64,000 nt of DNA. It comes from Campylorhamphus procurvoides (Eukaryota > Chordata > Aves > Passeriformes > Dendrocolaptidae). The stretch covers positions 1 through 64,000 of the forward strand of contig WBMV01007614.1 in NCBI GenBank assembly GCA_013396655.1, in the 5' to 3' direction. Positions 1 to 13,689 of the stretch are shown here, in pieces. Positions within the stretch are counted from its first letter, which is position 1. Each line of letters starts with the position of its first letter. Under the pieces are notes generated by a model. The model was not told the DNA's origin. It did no database searches and worked only from the letters and a program-made list of their open reading frames with translations. The position numbers and the translations under genes are program-made.

Positions 1-345
1 GGAGTGTTGTGTCCATCTCTGGGCTCTCTAGTCCAACAGAGACGAGGAGCTACTGGAGAAAGCCCAGGGAAAGCCCACAAACATAGTGAGGGAACTGGAG
101 TCTTTCCCCTAGGAGGAAAAGCTGAGAGAGCTGGATAGTTCAGAGAAGGTGCAGAGGGATCTCACCAGTGTTTGTAAATATCAGATGCAGGGAGTAAAGA
201 AGAGGGAACCTGACTCCTCTTGACAGAGCTCCGTGACAGAACAAGAGGCAGCGGATACACAGTGAAATGCACAATATTCCATTTAAGCATGAGACAGCTT
301 TTTCTACTGTGGTGGTGGTCTTGGACTGGGGAAATTGTCTATACA
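1..345 (+). mobile_element. CR1 LINE fragment, 3' part of ORF2
   Basis: The sequence follows the avian CR1 ORF2 C-terminal region in order: a segment like 'gagctactggagaaagccca', then 'aggaaaagctgagagagctgg', then 'gatctcaccagtgtttgtaa', then 'gacagaacaagaggcagcgg'. It is in plus orientation, clearly diverged, with no usable reading frame. It is cut by the left window edge and fades out near 345 before a recognisable CR1 3' end. Confidence 0.8.
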
Positions 346-964
346 TTTAATCACCATCACTAGCCTCAGCATCATGAAGAAAATGGAAGCAGAAGGTAAT
401 CCTCCCTCTACCACCTCCATAGGTACACAGCCATGCTGTTAACCTCTAGAAATAAGGTAGGAACCAACTACTTGGCCCCTTACACTTCTAATAAAATTTC
501 TAAAAAAGTTATCACTGATTACAGGTTAACAAATATAAAATATGAATGAAAAATACACTAAAACATAGAATAAAGCCAAATTATGGCTCTTGGATGGCAA
601 GTTGAATGTACAAATGATGGTCTTTACAGAAGATGATGACCAACACTCCCTTACCTCAGATAAATTACCATGCCCTAGAACTGGGGAAACAAACATTATT
701 TCACTATGCAATTTTGAAGTTTTTCAGAAAACATAAGAAACAAAACACACTAACTCTGCCGCAATATCAGATACATCTATTTAACTTGTTTATATATTCA
801 ACAGTGAAACAAGGATGAACACCAGAAATGGTTAACTGGATCAATAGAAACTGTTCAGCACCCGCTTTGCTTGAGTTTATAGGAGAACATGGAGATGTGT
901 TCTGTTTAAACCACTGGACCTAATCTTACAAAACTATATACAAACAACCTAGCACTGTTAATCA
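346..964. other. unique AT-rich sequence
   Basis: No gene, RNA or repeat recognised between the CR1 fragment and the LTR. The short frame in 633-818 has no recognisable protein signature. Confidence 0.5.
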
Positions 965-1409
965 TGACAATGTAGACATTTGAGTAGAACAAAATGGCCT
1001 TAAGCCAGTAATTTCTGTAAGCTTCAGCCACTGGGTCATGAACAATGAAGGCTAAAGAGGTCAAGGTGAAGAAGTTGAGTTAAAGACCCCTAGAGCAAGG
1101 CCAAAGACTGGAAACGACCACCTAATCCTGATGTCAAAAGAAGATTCTGGAAATCTCCACCCAGACTCTGCCTAGTCTCCACCTAGTCATTAATATGTAT
1201 AATTGTGTATTGTAATCTTATTACTATGCAAAATTTTATGTTGTAATCATGTAGTGAAATGTGTAAAATGGCTCCTTTTGCACTGTTGATTCGAAGCTAG
1301 TTTGTTCAGCATGAGGTGGCTGGCTTTCCAGCACTACTTGAATAAATACCTTTTCTGCTAAAAGAACAAACTCTCTTAGCAGTTCCTTTAATACTGAGGT
1401 TTTTCGGCA
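965..1409 (+). mobile_element. solo LTR of an endogenous retrovirus
   Basis: The block begins near TGACAATGTAG, shares the 'caaaatggcctta' type start of avian ERV LTRs, has an AATAAA polyadenylation signal at 1341-1346, and ends in a U5-like stretch closing with TTTTCGGCA at 1401-1409. About 445 bp. No internal viral gene sequence flanks it on either side, so it is read as a solo LTR. I could not settle a target-site duplication: the flanks share TCAT, but its placement does not agree with a clean TG start. Family not named. Confidence 0.6.
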
Positions 1410-4400
1410 TCATCAGCCCATAAAAGAGAATAAAAGAGGCAGAGCAAACTAAATATCAAGTATTACAGTAGATAACAATGCATATGAAACTGATATGAGG
1501 AGCTTAGTGTGGACCATGCAGACTCATCCTTAGATAAGAAACTGAAAATCATTTTCTAGAGTACCGGATTCTTTGACATGTTTTTGGTTCAATATATTTC
1601 ATTAAACCAGTCTATAACAGGACTTGTCTTAATCCATTAGCTCTTTGTCTTACTAGTGTAGCTAATATCTCCAAGTACCAGCATAACTTTGAATAAAAGC
1701 ATTGACTTGTCTTTAGCCTATTCAGAGGTAGGCTAGGTGGTCAAATTATTGATCTAAGCAATATCTTGTAGCATCAAATACTGCAATGACAATAAAAAAA
1801 TACACATAATTTTTTTTTTAAAAAATAAAGGAAAAAGACCATAAAACAAACAAACAAACAAAACCCCATGCATTTTTCTGACTTTATTCTGAGATTCACA
1901 TTGTTCTGCATTAGATAGGACCATGTTTTACTGCCCAGGAAATACATAGTGAAAGTTCAGTATTGCAGAGCATTAGCACCTTAACGCACGGGACACTAAA
2001 AGAACTACAGAACCAAAACCTGTGTTAACCTGTGGAAATGAACAGATGTCCACAAACATCCATGGTCTTTCTCCCACACTCATACATCCATACAGACCCT
2101 GCAACCATTCTCTGAAGCTGGAAAGGTAGTTTGACTAGAGGTCTGTGTGGCTGCAAAGCATAAATGTATCATCACTTACTTGGTTAAGTGACTGGATTAT
2201 TAATATGTTTATACTGGCTTATACACACTGACACCACAACTGTTTGACATTAGGAGTCTGTGAATATATGTGTTCAAAACAGTTTTGTCTTCATCAGTAA
2301 ATAGTTATGGATGACCCTTTACATGCCAACTGTGCCTAAACTAAAACATCTTTCCTGTGCTTTAGTATTTTTAAAACTTCATACAATTAAAACTATGCTA
2401 ACTGGCAAAATTTTTAAAACACTTTCCTAATATGGGTAAGGCACAAGGTGTAAGTAGAGACAGAAGGGCTATAAACTTCTCTAAAAAGAGTTACAATACA
2501 GTCAAAGCACTTGCCAAAAATGCTCATCTTTTGCAGTACACAGATTCAAAGGCATCACACTGTTATTACAACTTTGCTATTCCCAAACAGTATGCTTAGT
2601 TTAGCTCTTTTTTTATTAAGCAGAACATACCAAAGAATACACGCCATTTTATCATTACTCCTTTTGGGTGTCTGTAAAAGATAAAAGGATCATTTGAGAT
2701 CTATGTGCCTTCTTTCCATAATTACTTTCTAAAGTAATCAGAATTGCCATCAGCCAACTTTTCCTTGTTTTGACAAAAGATCAGGATTCTGCTTGTGAGA
2801 GTGACAATATGACTTGCTGCTTATTCAATTTTTCTGTCAAATGAATAGGAGATATCTTCCCACAACAGCAAGAAGATAAAGAATTTCTCTAGTGATAAAG
2901 TCTAATAAAAGTAATGAAGCTTCTATAGGAAAAACAAAAACATAGCCAGCTTCCTGAGGTTTAGGCCCTAAAACTGGGATAAATAGTTCATTAAGAGTAA
3001 CTGTTTGATATTTTCAAGACAGTCAGAAGACCAGGTTTACCTCTTCATAATCAGCACATCTAGGATATTAAGTACAAACATTTTTTACTAAGTTTTTTGG
3101 GTAAGTGTAAGAACATAAATACTGCATTTCTGATGCTGTCAGATCCTTAAGAATATTTATTTTAATCAGACAGACACAAGACATTATGCTCAGAGTTCAT
3201 ATTACACTTACAAATGACAAAATGTATTACTTTAGTCTATTTTTAGTCTAGTTTAGAAAAATACTTTTATCCCACCTGAAATAAATAAACATCCTATTGA
3301 AATTTAAAGTCTTTAACTTCACAGGAATACCTTGTTTGCATTTCATGGAAAAGAATATTGTGTTACATACCCTTCCCTCTGAAACGCTTTTACAGAAGGT
3401 TTGATTTGGCAGATACAGAACTGATAAGACCGAACAAACAGTCCTGTATGATATCCTGAATGCTTTTTAATCTGTGAAAAGTCTATTAATCACACAGAAC
3501 ATGCCCAGAGAGTGAAAGAGATTTCTGCATCAACTCTGTATTAACTTCCACCAGTTCCATACATTTCTATGAAGTGTTCTATCCTCACTTGCAGCTGGCC
3601 TAAAACCTATAATTAAAAAAGCTGGTATCAGTTCTATAGGCTGGCAGGTAGTGAAGACCAATCTTAGATAATGCAACCTCATTCCAGCCAATTGTATTTC
3701 TTGTTTAAAAAACCCCCACATCTGTACATTTTATACAGTCACACACACACAAAAAAAGACTGTAAATATAGATGTGTAAAAGAAAATCACTATATATGCA
3801 GTTCTTTTATTTATGCCTTGAAAAATGCCTTCCTATTGTGATCTATTAACTGTCAAGAAGAAAACTAACATAAATCTGTTCTACATTCATAAATATATTC
3901 TTCCGGGGGGAAAAAAGGAAACATAAACAAGTGTCAACAGCAGTACCTTTTCATTAAAAAATGGAAGGGCCATTTTTTCTGGTTGTTTGACACAGTAAAC
4001 TGAAGAGGGAAAATAAGATTTCAAATAACAGAAAAAGATCAATATGAAATAGTATTGACTATTCTAATTCTACATTAAATACTATTTATATGGATTCAGT
4101 ATTGAAAAACTGAAATGCTGCCATCAACTCTACTCAATCAAACTAAAAAAGTTTTCTATGCAACAAGTTAATTAAACTATTTTTATCACAGAAATATCTT
4201 AATGCAGTATTCAACTTAAAACAGAATAATCAGAACTTGTTACACAATTCCATCATTTTACTAGCTCTTTTTCTTGCTTGCTGCATGTTTCAAAAGTGAA
4301 CAATAGTTCAATTAAACAATAGCTTACATTCTATAATAGTTCTAATTAAGAACTGTAACTTCAGAAGCAGAATTGAGTTCAATTTCCATGCAGTCTCCAA

Positions 4401-7400
4401 TTTCTGCATATTTCCATTCCACTTTGAAGAACTGATGAAGGAAGTGAAATCCTCCCTTTCAAAGCCTAAAATAGAAGGTCTACCATCTTGGTGTTTGTGT
4501 GCATGCAAAAATAAAATGATGCTTCCTTGCAGACTTTCATGAATTTAGGTAATACAACTCTATGTTCACAGGAGTTTTCTCTCCAAGTCCAGATCTGACT
4601 TTCTAACATGAATATATTTCACATGGCTCTCACTGAATCATCATTCTCATTTCATTCAGGCAAACACTATAATTATGTCCCTGTGGTAATGTGGTTTTTT
4701 GCCAAAAGTAAAGACATATTAAATCACATAGCCTGACAGCAGGCCCAACAGGAGAAGAAATTTAACTATACAAAGCATATGTGAACAGCTTCAATAATTT
4801 TTATTCAGAATTTTTATTTTTATTCCTGACTTTCTTCCCTTATTTCCTGTTAAACATATGTAAGTGCTGTAAGTCCAAATCCTGGAAAATAGCATTTAGA
4901 AGTTTTGTGTTCAGCATGGGTCTGTGAATACTTAATAGGGTTATTTTTTATTTATATTGCATGTGATAAGACGAAATTAGATCATTAAATTTTAACATTC
5001 CATGGAGGAATGGTAATGGCTTTCTGATGATGTCAGAATAGTTAGTACACAACTTTTGTGTTTACTTTTTCAGTGCGATCAGCATCTTATTTTATTGTGC
5101 AGATGTCACTCTACCAAATTATTATCAGATTGCTCCATCTTTAAGTAGATAATTCTATGCCATATGTTTTGTAGGAATTAAGATTCTTGGACTGCTACAT
5201 ACCATATTGCTCTCTCTCACTAAATACAGTTAAAGAATTAATGTTCAATAGACATATGCAGTGAACAATAAACCTGTCACTGGGAAGGACATGACACAAA
5301 AAGGGGAACATTACTTGATGTGCTTTTCAGCTGTAACCAACCTATTGTAAAAGAACTAGCAATTTAAATTCAAGACTTGTACATTCATGAAATTACATCA
5401 GGGAAAACAGGAGGACTGGGAATTATATTCTTTGATAAGTTTCTTCTATCTTCTGAGAAAATACAAAGTTTCTTCAGCTCCTCTTGACTGAGGATGGAAG
5501 CTGAGGATGCCTCATGCCTTGCATAATCAGAAGTTTTGTGAACATAGGCAACTTAAGGGGAATGTAAAACTGGGCCGAAGAGTGACAAACAGAAAAAAAA
5601 TTTAGTTAAACTACAAATAAATTGTTACCTGGATCAGGAAAATTGTGTTTTCATTCAAATTCATCGCAAGCATATGTGAAATATTTGTGCAACAGGAAAA
5701 AAATGTAGTAAGATGATCTTTCTAAAACTCAATGCTCATCTTCTTGAAATAATTTTTCTCTGAAACGTTTACTCAGCAAATACCATATCTTCTACCCTTT
5801 ATATGCTAAAAAGGCAAAATGATCATTTCTAATTTCTTCACTATTACAGACAAATACAGAAGGCACTGAGTTAGATTTATTGTACACTATATCTTCATTT
5901 TCTTTTCTTTTTTCATTCTTATGGAAGAAGTCAACTGCAGTAAACAGAGCTGCTAAAAAGTCATACCTAAAGTTTACATTCTTGATACAGTAAAAACTGG
6001 AAGGAAACATCATCCAACAAAAGGCCTGCAAATGCCACAGGAATTTTCACAAATAAGCTCTTCTGCTAGGTACCTACTAAACAAACTGGATTGTGAGGTT
6101 CATTTCCTTCTAACATTTAATTCTTTCAGGTTGTTTAGAGAGGGAATTGAAAAAATAAAGAAAAAAGACAGCAAGCAGTATAGTGCAAGTACTAAAAAGA
6201 TGTCTATTTATAGACACACTAGTGGCTTTTCCTATTTTTTCAGGCACAGGTTTTAACCAGACTGAGATTTTATTACTGCTCCATTTCTGAGGATCACAGC
6301 AAACAAAATTCCAGTTTAAATGAAGTAAAACTAAGTCGTTCTAATGACAAAATGAAAGCAGAACCAAGATGTCTATTTCTATTGCACAAGAAGCAAAAGG
6401 TTTTATTTTATGCTGTTTCTTGTTCTGCTTTGGAACTCAGCATTCATCTCTAGAAAAATACACCTAATTTATTCCTATCATATGGTTTTGCAGTTCTAAC
6501 TGATATCCACAGAATTACATGTATGCCATATGTCTTTTTCCTCACTTGACCTAGCAGGTTGCCCACTCTAATAGTAAGAACAGAAAAAAAAAATATTTCA
6601 TTATGTCTTTCTAAACTATTTTTACAGATTACAATCTGGAACTTCACTTACACTAGGCATAACAATTTTATTGTGATGCTTGCTCAAATATATTCATAGA
6701 TTGCCTACATGTTTTTCTCATGTTTGTATACTAGTATGAACACTTTCATACTTGCAATGATAATGTTTTTAAACCCACCACGTTTGCAACAGAATCATAG
6801 AATTTGGTTACCCACAACTCAAGCACAGTTTGGTGTCCTGGATCCATTCAACAGATATAAAAGTTATGCCTATATGGAGAAAACTAGAAAGCTAAAATGC
6901 ATTTATACATAAAATTGTAGCTTGCTTCTCAATCCCACAAAGATGCCTCTGCTATCTTTCTTTGTGATAATTCTGCTCTTGTCAATAAACCAATGGGATT
7001 TTTTTCTGTTTGCTTTCAGAGAAGAATCCTTCCCATCAACAACTTTTTGAATTTCACTTTTCTTGAACACAAACGTTCAGAATTGCATAGTCTTTTGGGT
7101 GAGTTTTACTGTAGTCTTCTGCAATGGCAGTGACACTTTCATATCACTACTACTACAAAGAAAAATGTTACTGATACTATCTACAACTGCGTTTCTTCTA
7201 TTCAAAAACATCTTGTAGAGTTCTCACAGTTATCAGCTACACAGACCCACGATCATGTCTGAGATGAGGTCCCAGCTACCACCAGTCATTCCTGTTACTC
7301 AGATCTTAAAGGACAATCTTTTTAAAACACTAAACAAGCAAATGAAATTGAAGTATTGACACTGTGGTGGCTGTGCATGCCTGCCAGAAGCTGTGGCACA

Positions 7401-7534
7401 GCACTCTCACAACACCATCACTTAGGACTAAATAGACATTTTTCTCCTCATTTGAGATGCACCAAGAGGGTGACAGGTTTGCACTAATGAGAGAGAACAA
7501 TTTGTTTAAAAGCAAGCCTCCCAGTCCAGCCCCA
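1410..7534. other. unique AT-rich intronic-type sequence
   Basis: About 6 kb with no recognisable gene, RNA or complete repeat. It contains an AAAC simple repeat at 1843-1863. Frames here (for example 5792-6031 minus and 6032-6256 plus) resemble chance frames in AT-rich DNA: no domain, no consistent splice structure. A short 'acagaatcatagaatt' at about 6790-6806 resembles the complement of a CR1 3' end, but nothing CR1-like follows. Confidence 0.5.
1843..1863. repeat. (AAAC)n simple repeat
   Basis: Direct run of CAAA units, next to A/T homopolymer runs at 1810-1826. Confidence 0.8.
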
Positions 7535-8327
7535 GAGCTGCAGGCTCATGGGCTCAGCTAGGAGTTATATATATAGAGGGTTCCTTAATACCTTGAGATA
7601 ACGTCAAGAGAATAAGCCATGGATTTGTTCCCAAGGGATTTCTTTATTAATTTAGGGGAGAAAATAAGAGAACTTGACAAAGGTTCAAAAGGGCACTACG
7701 TAAGTTAAAATGTTCCACCACAATACCAACTCAGCACATATTAATCCACAACACCCCAAATCAACATTCCATCCATCCGCAACACTTATTTCAAAGCAAA
7801 TCCCTTATCTCAAAGCTACCCAAGGCATCAAGAAAGGAGCAAGGAAAAAGAAAAGGGAGCAAGAAGAGTGAGGAAAAAAAGAAAAAAAAGAGGGAGTGAC
7901 ATCATACAGCTACCACTGAGACTTCATGGCAGACCAGCTCTCACACATCCAGATGGCAGGGCTGCAGTATGTGCCAAGCATGTGCCTTTGGTTTTATCTA
8001 CTCTGGTCTATACAGCCAAATCCCCCCAGCTGGGGCCTCTGACCCCACAGCCACTCTGGGGTCCCAGGCCAGACAGTGTTCCCACTGTCCCTGCCTATCT
8101 AAGCTGGGTCAGGGGCTCCAGAAGCTGTGGAGTGCTATGGTTTCCCTGGGCTGTTTGTGACTGGCAGTTGCTCCAGGGCTTCCCTTGTGGGCTCCAGGAA
8201 CCTGCCATGAGGGACACAATGTCATCCCACCTCTGTGAGGTTTGACCCATCCCTGCCCCCTGCACATAGACACATGCACCCCCACAGGGTGGTTCTGACC
8301 CAACAATTGCTGATGTGGTGTGTAACA
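7535..8327 (-). mobile_element. probable solo LTR, minus orientation
   Basis: On the minus strand the block starts TGTTACACACC (8327 downwards), is GC-richer than its surroundings, and has an ATTAATAAAG polyadenylation signal near 7650 followed by about 100 bp of U5-like sequence. The 5-bp sequence CCCCA is present immediately on both sides (7530-7534 and 8328-8332), compatible with a target-site duplication. Weak point: the far end reads GCAGCTC rather than the expected CA. No viral protein frame is seen inside; the 125-aa and 77-aa frames are inside the LTR and not gene-like. Confidence 0.5.
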
Positions 8328-8332
8328 CCCCA

Positions 8333-10924
8333 CTGATATTGTTTCAGCATTTTAAAACATTGGTCATTAATTTCTTCATCAAACACAATATAGTCATTAT
8401 TTTAAAATATGAATGATGTCATAGAGCAAAAAATTGCCAGTGAGGCAGTCCCATTACCATCACTTCACACTCTCTTAGGCCCAGTTTTCTTTCACAGCTT
8501 GAATGAACCTTGCACTCAAGACTTCCAACCCTTCCAGGTGATTCTGTCTGCAATCCTGTTACTCAAAAAATTTTTCTTGTTTCAGTACCATTCCTAGATT
8601 TCTGGGAAACATAAGTTTCTTCAAACTTGGAAAAGTCAAGAGAAGAAACAATGCTTAAACTTTTAACTGGGCCCAAACTCTGCATTGTACCTAGCTAGCC
8701 TGTCTGCAGGCATTCTTTGTTTCAGAGTCTGTGACCAGTCACTAATGCAGTCTTTCACACCTCTTTTAAATGAAAAAAGATTTTAATTTTAAAGGAACAA
8801 CTAACTCTGAATGAAAAAAAAAATGTTTAAACAATGAAACACTGCCTATGGATGCTTGTCTTTCAGAAGCCTAGTCCAGATGCCTAAGATCATGCATACA
8901 TTCTCAGGCTCTAGATCTGCTTGTTTTTCTGTGAATAATTCTCATTTTCCAGATAATAATACTTTTCTAATCATTTCAATTGTCTGAATTAACCTTTACA
9001 AGCCATTGCATGAAAATACATCATTATGAGCAAGGCTTGGAATAAATGCTTTCTCAATTAAGAATGTGTGCATTTGCTTCTTATCCTGACAACTGGGAGC
9101 TATAGATACTTCACCATAACAATAGCCTCATGGTAGATTCTTTAACAGACTTGCTATTGAACTACAATACTGCGTATGCAGCATTTTTCCAGCACAGCCA
9201 CATGGATCATAAACTGGTACCAAGCTGCTACGCATGTTTTGCTTTCCTCAGTTCAAGCACATTCTAAAGCCACTGCTACTTCCAAACCACAGACTGTACT
9301 TAAACACTTTCTTCTCCCCTCATGTAAAATGCACAGTGACAGATAGGTGCACAACATGTACAGTACTACCACTAACCAGGTGATATATATCATGGAAGCT
9401 ACCAGTTACACGTGATGGGAAGACTTTGACTTGTTTACAGGCCAAAAACACCAGCTAATTTCTGCAATTTTAATATAAAACAGATACTGCTCCACAGATC
9501 AATTAACAGTCTACACAGCCCTTTGATGGCAGTTTTGAAATCAAATCAAGATTTTAAACAAACGGGAAGGTGATGTGAATTTAAATACACTACATTCACA
9601 GCGAGGTCAAAAACACTTTATATCTGTCAAGAATGGTCTTTTCTAGATTATGGGGATTAACAATTAATTGATGAGAAAGTTGACAGTGCATTTAAATATA
9701 CTAGAAACAATATTCTTGCTTAGCTTTCAGCTAAAATATTTACTTTAATCTATGGCCCTAGCTACAGCAGAAAATTACAGAATTGGGGTAACTTCGAACA
9801 AGAGGTACAACATTATTGAGAATCACTGTGGATTGGACAAGAATTTTACACTACAGAAACACTTGACACTATGAATGTAACAGAATATAAATTAAAAGGG
9901 AAATTGCAATTTTTTAAAAGTCATAATCCATTTGGCCCTTTTCTGTCTGTATCTTGGTCTCAAATGGCAAGAAAATCTTCTGTTAACCACTGCTATCTTC
10001 AAAGGTACACAGCTTGACACAAAGTATGGATAGGAACCAGTTTAAAGCGCAACTATGAAAATGCTCTCAGAAGAGGAGGTCAGACACATGGAACACTGAT
10101 TACAAAGCACAGACCAAAGACTTTTGTATTTCCTTCCAACCTTGAATGCCCAGCTTTATTTAAAGTCACTCAAAAATTCCCAGGTAAAAATTTTTGTTTC
10201 AGGAAATTATCACCCAAAGGAGCCTAAACACACACAAATGACCAACTAGCATCCTCTTCAGTATGACTGAGGAAAGTATCATACTTTCAGTGAAAGTGAA
10301 TAGTACTGCTTAGAGAACACAATTATTTTCTTAACCACCCCTAATGTTATTTGTAACTCTGCCATCTACAGTAAGGTTAAATAAACAGATACAACTGAAT
10401 ACATATTAAAAGTTGACCACCTACTCAAACATGGAAGAATGCAATTTTTCATAACATGAGGTAATGTAACAAATAGCATTGCTTGCACATACAAACTATG
10501 AAACATTGGCAATAAATAGAGGTGAAGTTATTTACATGCAATACTTGTCTGATATGCTACATATTACAAACCTTATATTCTGCTCAGCTAATTTTATAAG
10601 GCCATAGCAACACCCTTAATGGATATCATTAGAGTTCTATAATTAACACACAGACTGGGGGGAAAAAAATACAACATAGTACCTGTCATGCTTTACTGCC
10701 CCAAGTTTAAGCCACCAAACAATAAAATAATAAAAAATAATAAAAAAATTCCCCAAAACAAAACAAACCCAACAAAAATATCCAAATAAAAAAAACACAC
10801 CAAAAGAAAACAAAAACACACAGAAAAACCAAAACACCAACCAAAAAAAATCTTAGCACACTCCCTCGCTTCATTTTGGAAGATTGTGCCCAATTCCCTC
10901 TCTTTATGAAAAATTTAGATAAAA
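8333..10924. other. unique AT-rich sequence with an A-rich tract
   Basis: No gene or repeat family recognised. The last part (about 10722-10850) is a long A-rich, C-interrupted low-complexity tract. The minus-strand frames over it are rich in Phe, Leu and Val only because of the poly-T composition. Confidence 0.5.
10722..10850. repeat. A-rich low-complexity tract
   Basis: Irregular AAT, AAAC and homopolymer A units. It lies just upstream of the degraded CR1 at 10925. Confidence 0.75.
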
Positions 10925-11225
10925 AGGAGTTCAGCAGAGGTTCATTGAGGCAGTCAGGGAAAAGAGCATGAGGATGTTGAGCAAGATGAGCACATTTAAC
11001 ATGGAGAACAGCTGAAGTGGTTTCCAGGGGGAACCAACAGCATTCTCCCCCTGTACTTGAGAGGTTACCAAGAGAATAGGGCTGGAGAGGTGGATCACCG
11101 GAGGGTGAGAGACAGTGGGCATTCACTGAAATACAAGTGGTGCAGATGGGAACTAAAAAGAAAACTTTTTCCCCCTGAGGTTAGACTGGGAGTGGAGCCA
11201 GGGCCTTGAATTATTCTGGGATCCT
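10925..11225 (+). mobile_element. degraded CR1 LINE fragment
   Basis: Plus-strand segments align in order with CR1 ORF2 3' sequence: 'ggagttcagcagaggttc', then 'gggcattcactgaaatacaa' (CR1: gggcat-aactgaaa), then 'aagaaaactttttccccctg' followed by 'gaggtta' (CR1: aaaaacttctttactgtgaggtt). The middle (about 10985-11100) is poorly matched, so the copy is old or rearranged. No open frame survives. Confidence 0.6.
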
Positions 11226-13689
11226 ATGAAACATAAAATAGGTGACAACTTCATCTACCAAATTTTGCCTGCCAGGCTTACATCAGGGCCTGAAAACAAC
11301 ACATACATACTGAAAGCAGTAACTTCCACAAAGTTTAAAAGCCAGTAAATTTTCCCCATCAGTGATTATAGAAGGTGAATTTTGAAACCCTTTAGTTATG
11401 ATATGCATTAATTTTTATAAATGCCTAGTTAATAAAAGAAGACAAATTAAACACATTGGTTGTATTCCAAGGTTAAATGCAAGAATGACTGTTTAACAAA
11501 TCTATAATTTTAAAGAGTTGTATATTCTTCTGGGAGAAAGAAGTAGGAAATACTTCTTCCATAATGCTGATGTCAAATCACAAAAAGTAAAAAAAAAATA
11601 AACCTTGACAACTCAGCAGGCCTAGTTAAAACACTTCATTGGACTTCTGAGCAACACGACTGAGGGGTTTTCCTGAACTAATTGAAAACCTATCAGTACT
11701 GATCAGGAAATTTCAACTGCTTAAACATTTTACTGGCCAACATTCAATTGAGTGTAGTTACTGTAAACTAGAGTGCAAAGACATATGATCTTTCCTCCTA
11801 CATGGAACACTTGTCACACCTTAATTTTTATATGCAATATTAGTGCAATTATAAGTTGCTCACAGTTTTAATGACTATTTAGTCTGATACTTTGGATTCA
11901 AATTAAATCTTTAGTCATATACTCTAAGTAGGCTTTCTTTTGATAAAATACTTTCCCCAGATATATTTAACCTTTCTTATTGCTTGTTAGACTTCATGAC
12001 CAATTAGAGCAATGCAACCCCTTGCTACTTAAAAGCTAACATATTTTAAGAGAAAACTGACTGTCTGGAGAAAAGAGCTACCATTAATAGCAACCACACT
12101 CAGATACAAAATTCCATGAAGTGATTCATTATGTGCAACTCCTGATAGGGTTATATCCCTGCTCTGGCAGGGCATATTCAACCACAGGACTTCTATCAGC
12201 ATGACTGAAGCAAATCAGTACCATTTTAACCACAGCTCCAAATGCACACCAGGAACCATGGGGATGTTTTAAATGTATTCTGCAACTCCCTGAGAATGAC
12301 ACAAAGCCCAGGAGCCACTTGTTGATCCATAGATTTAAGTGCAAATAAGAACAAGAGCCAGGAAGAGTATGCGTAGAAAAGAATAAAAAGCTGACCTATT
12401 CTCTAATTATAATCTTTATACATCACTTATTTATTTATCCAGATTCAAAAAGTCTGCTGAATGAGTTTCTCAAGAATAAACAACTCTCTTAAATCAGACT
12501 TCTCATACCTAAGAATTCACAATATCTTTCAAAAAAGCATTGGGTCTGAATCCGGGCATTTGTTGTGTACAGTCAAAGACGTTTAATATGAGAATATCAG
12601 ACTTCCTTAAACAACATTTAGCAGCAAAATATACAGAAAAATTAGCTTTAACTTTTTTCCTGTGACACGGTGATCTCAATGACCAAGGACTTTGAAAGCC
12701 AAACCAAACAGACTTTGGAGAAGAAAGTAATCATTACAAAGCATACAACAGGAAAAAATAATATATATATTTACTGTTCCTTCCCTCACCACTAAATCTG
12801 AAGACAGTTCACTTAGAAATAGTTTGCAAAGGCTGTTGCCTAAAATTGCAATTAATCCTGAAACACTATTTTCATAAACCAGAAACTTCTGTGTGTCTAC
12901 ATAGGAAAAAGAAGGTACAATAACAGATTAGATTAACATATCTGTTAATGCACAAGTACAGGTTAAAAAGAAAAAGCAGTTATCCACACACATAGCTACT
13001 CAGAGTTAGGAGAAAACAAGTACTTTCAGTTCTCAACCATATTAAAATTACAGAAACACACTACCACTTAAATACACGTCTTAGCAAGGGCTATGATTAA
13101 CTTTCATTTTGCAGTTTGATGTGTGCTACAAACCATTGTTCCTGAAATTTAATGCACTCTATACCTCAAACCTCACTACAGAACAAGTTGGTCCATAAAG
13201 AGACACTGTTTTTCCCACAGAACATGCTGTACCTTAGTAATCAGCTATGGTATCCAGAGAATTGCAGTTTACTGCATTTATCCCTATGAACAGAAAGGCA
13301 TATCTTGAATCCCCAGCATAATAAAAACCAAAGCCAAAAGTAGCATAGATGTAATACCACATTTTTCACTGTAAATGTGACTGAAGCATTTGAGAAAAGA
13401 CAGATTCCAAAATGAAATATAGCAGGGAGATTAGCAAAGCCACTGTGATTCAAATAACAGTGAATTCTCCAAGGGTTCAAGCTTATCTGAGTCTCAGCAG
13501 CAGCATAACACAGCAAAAGTCCAAATCATAGATGCAGGGATTTTAAAGCACTGGAGGAACAGATATATACCACTAAATAAATCATTATCATGAAAATGTA
13601 ATTTCTTAACAGCAATTAACAATTCTAGATGATGAACCCTCACTTGAGGATTAAAAGTAGAAGAAAATCAGAAACTGAAAATGGTCTAA
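11226..13689. other. unique AT-rich sequence
   Basis: No gene or named repeat recognised. It contains a short AT microsatellite near 12759-12770. The less AT-rich patch at 12127-12344 did not match any repeat or exon I know. Confidence 0.5.

Noticed and set aside
5789..5812. Minus-strand EDMV codons, another candidate for the next KDM4C exon
   Set aside because: The frame ends at a stop within a few codons and no other KDM4 residues are present.
6790..6806. ACAGAATCATAGAATT, like a CR1 3' end in minus orientation
   Set aside because: Only about 16 bp; the sequence that should follow is not CR1-like.
10643..11126. Hydrophobic minus-strand frames of 65-139 codons
   Set aside because: They run over an A-rich tract and a degraded CR1; the Phe/Leu/Val-rich composition is what poly-T encodes.
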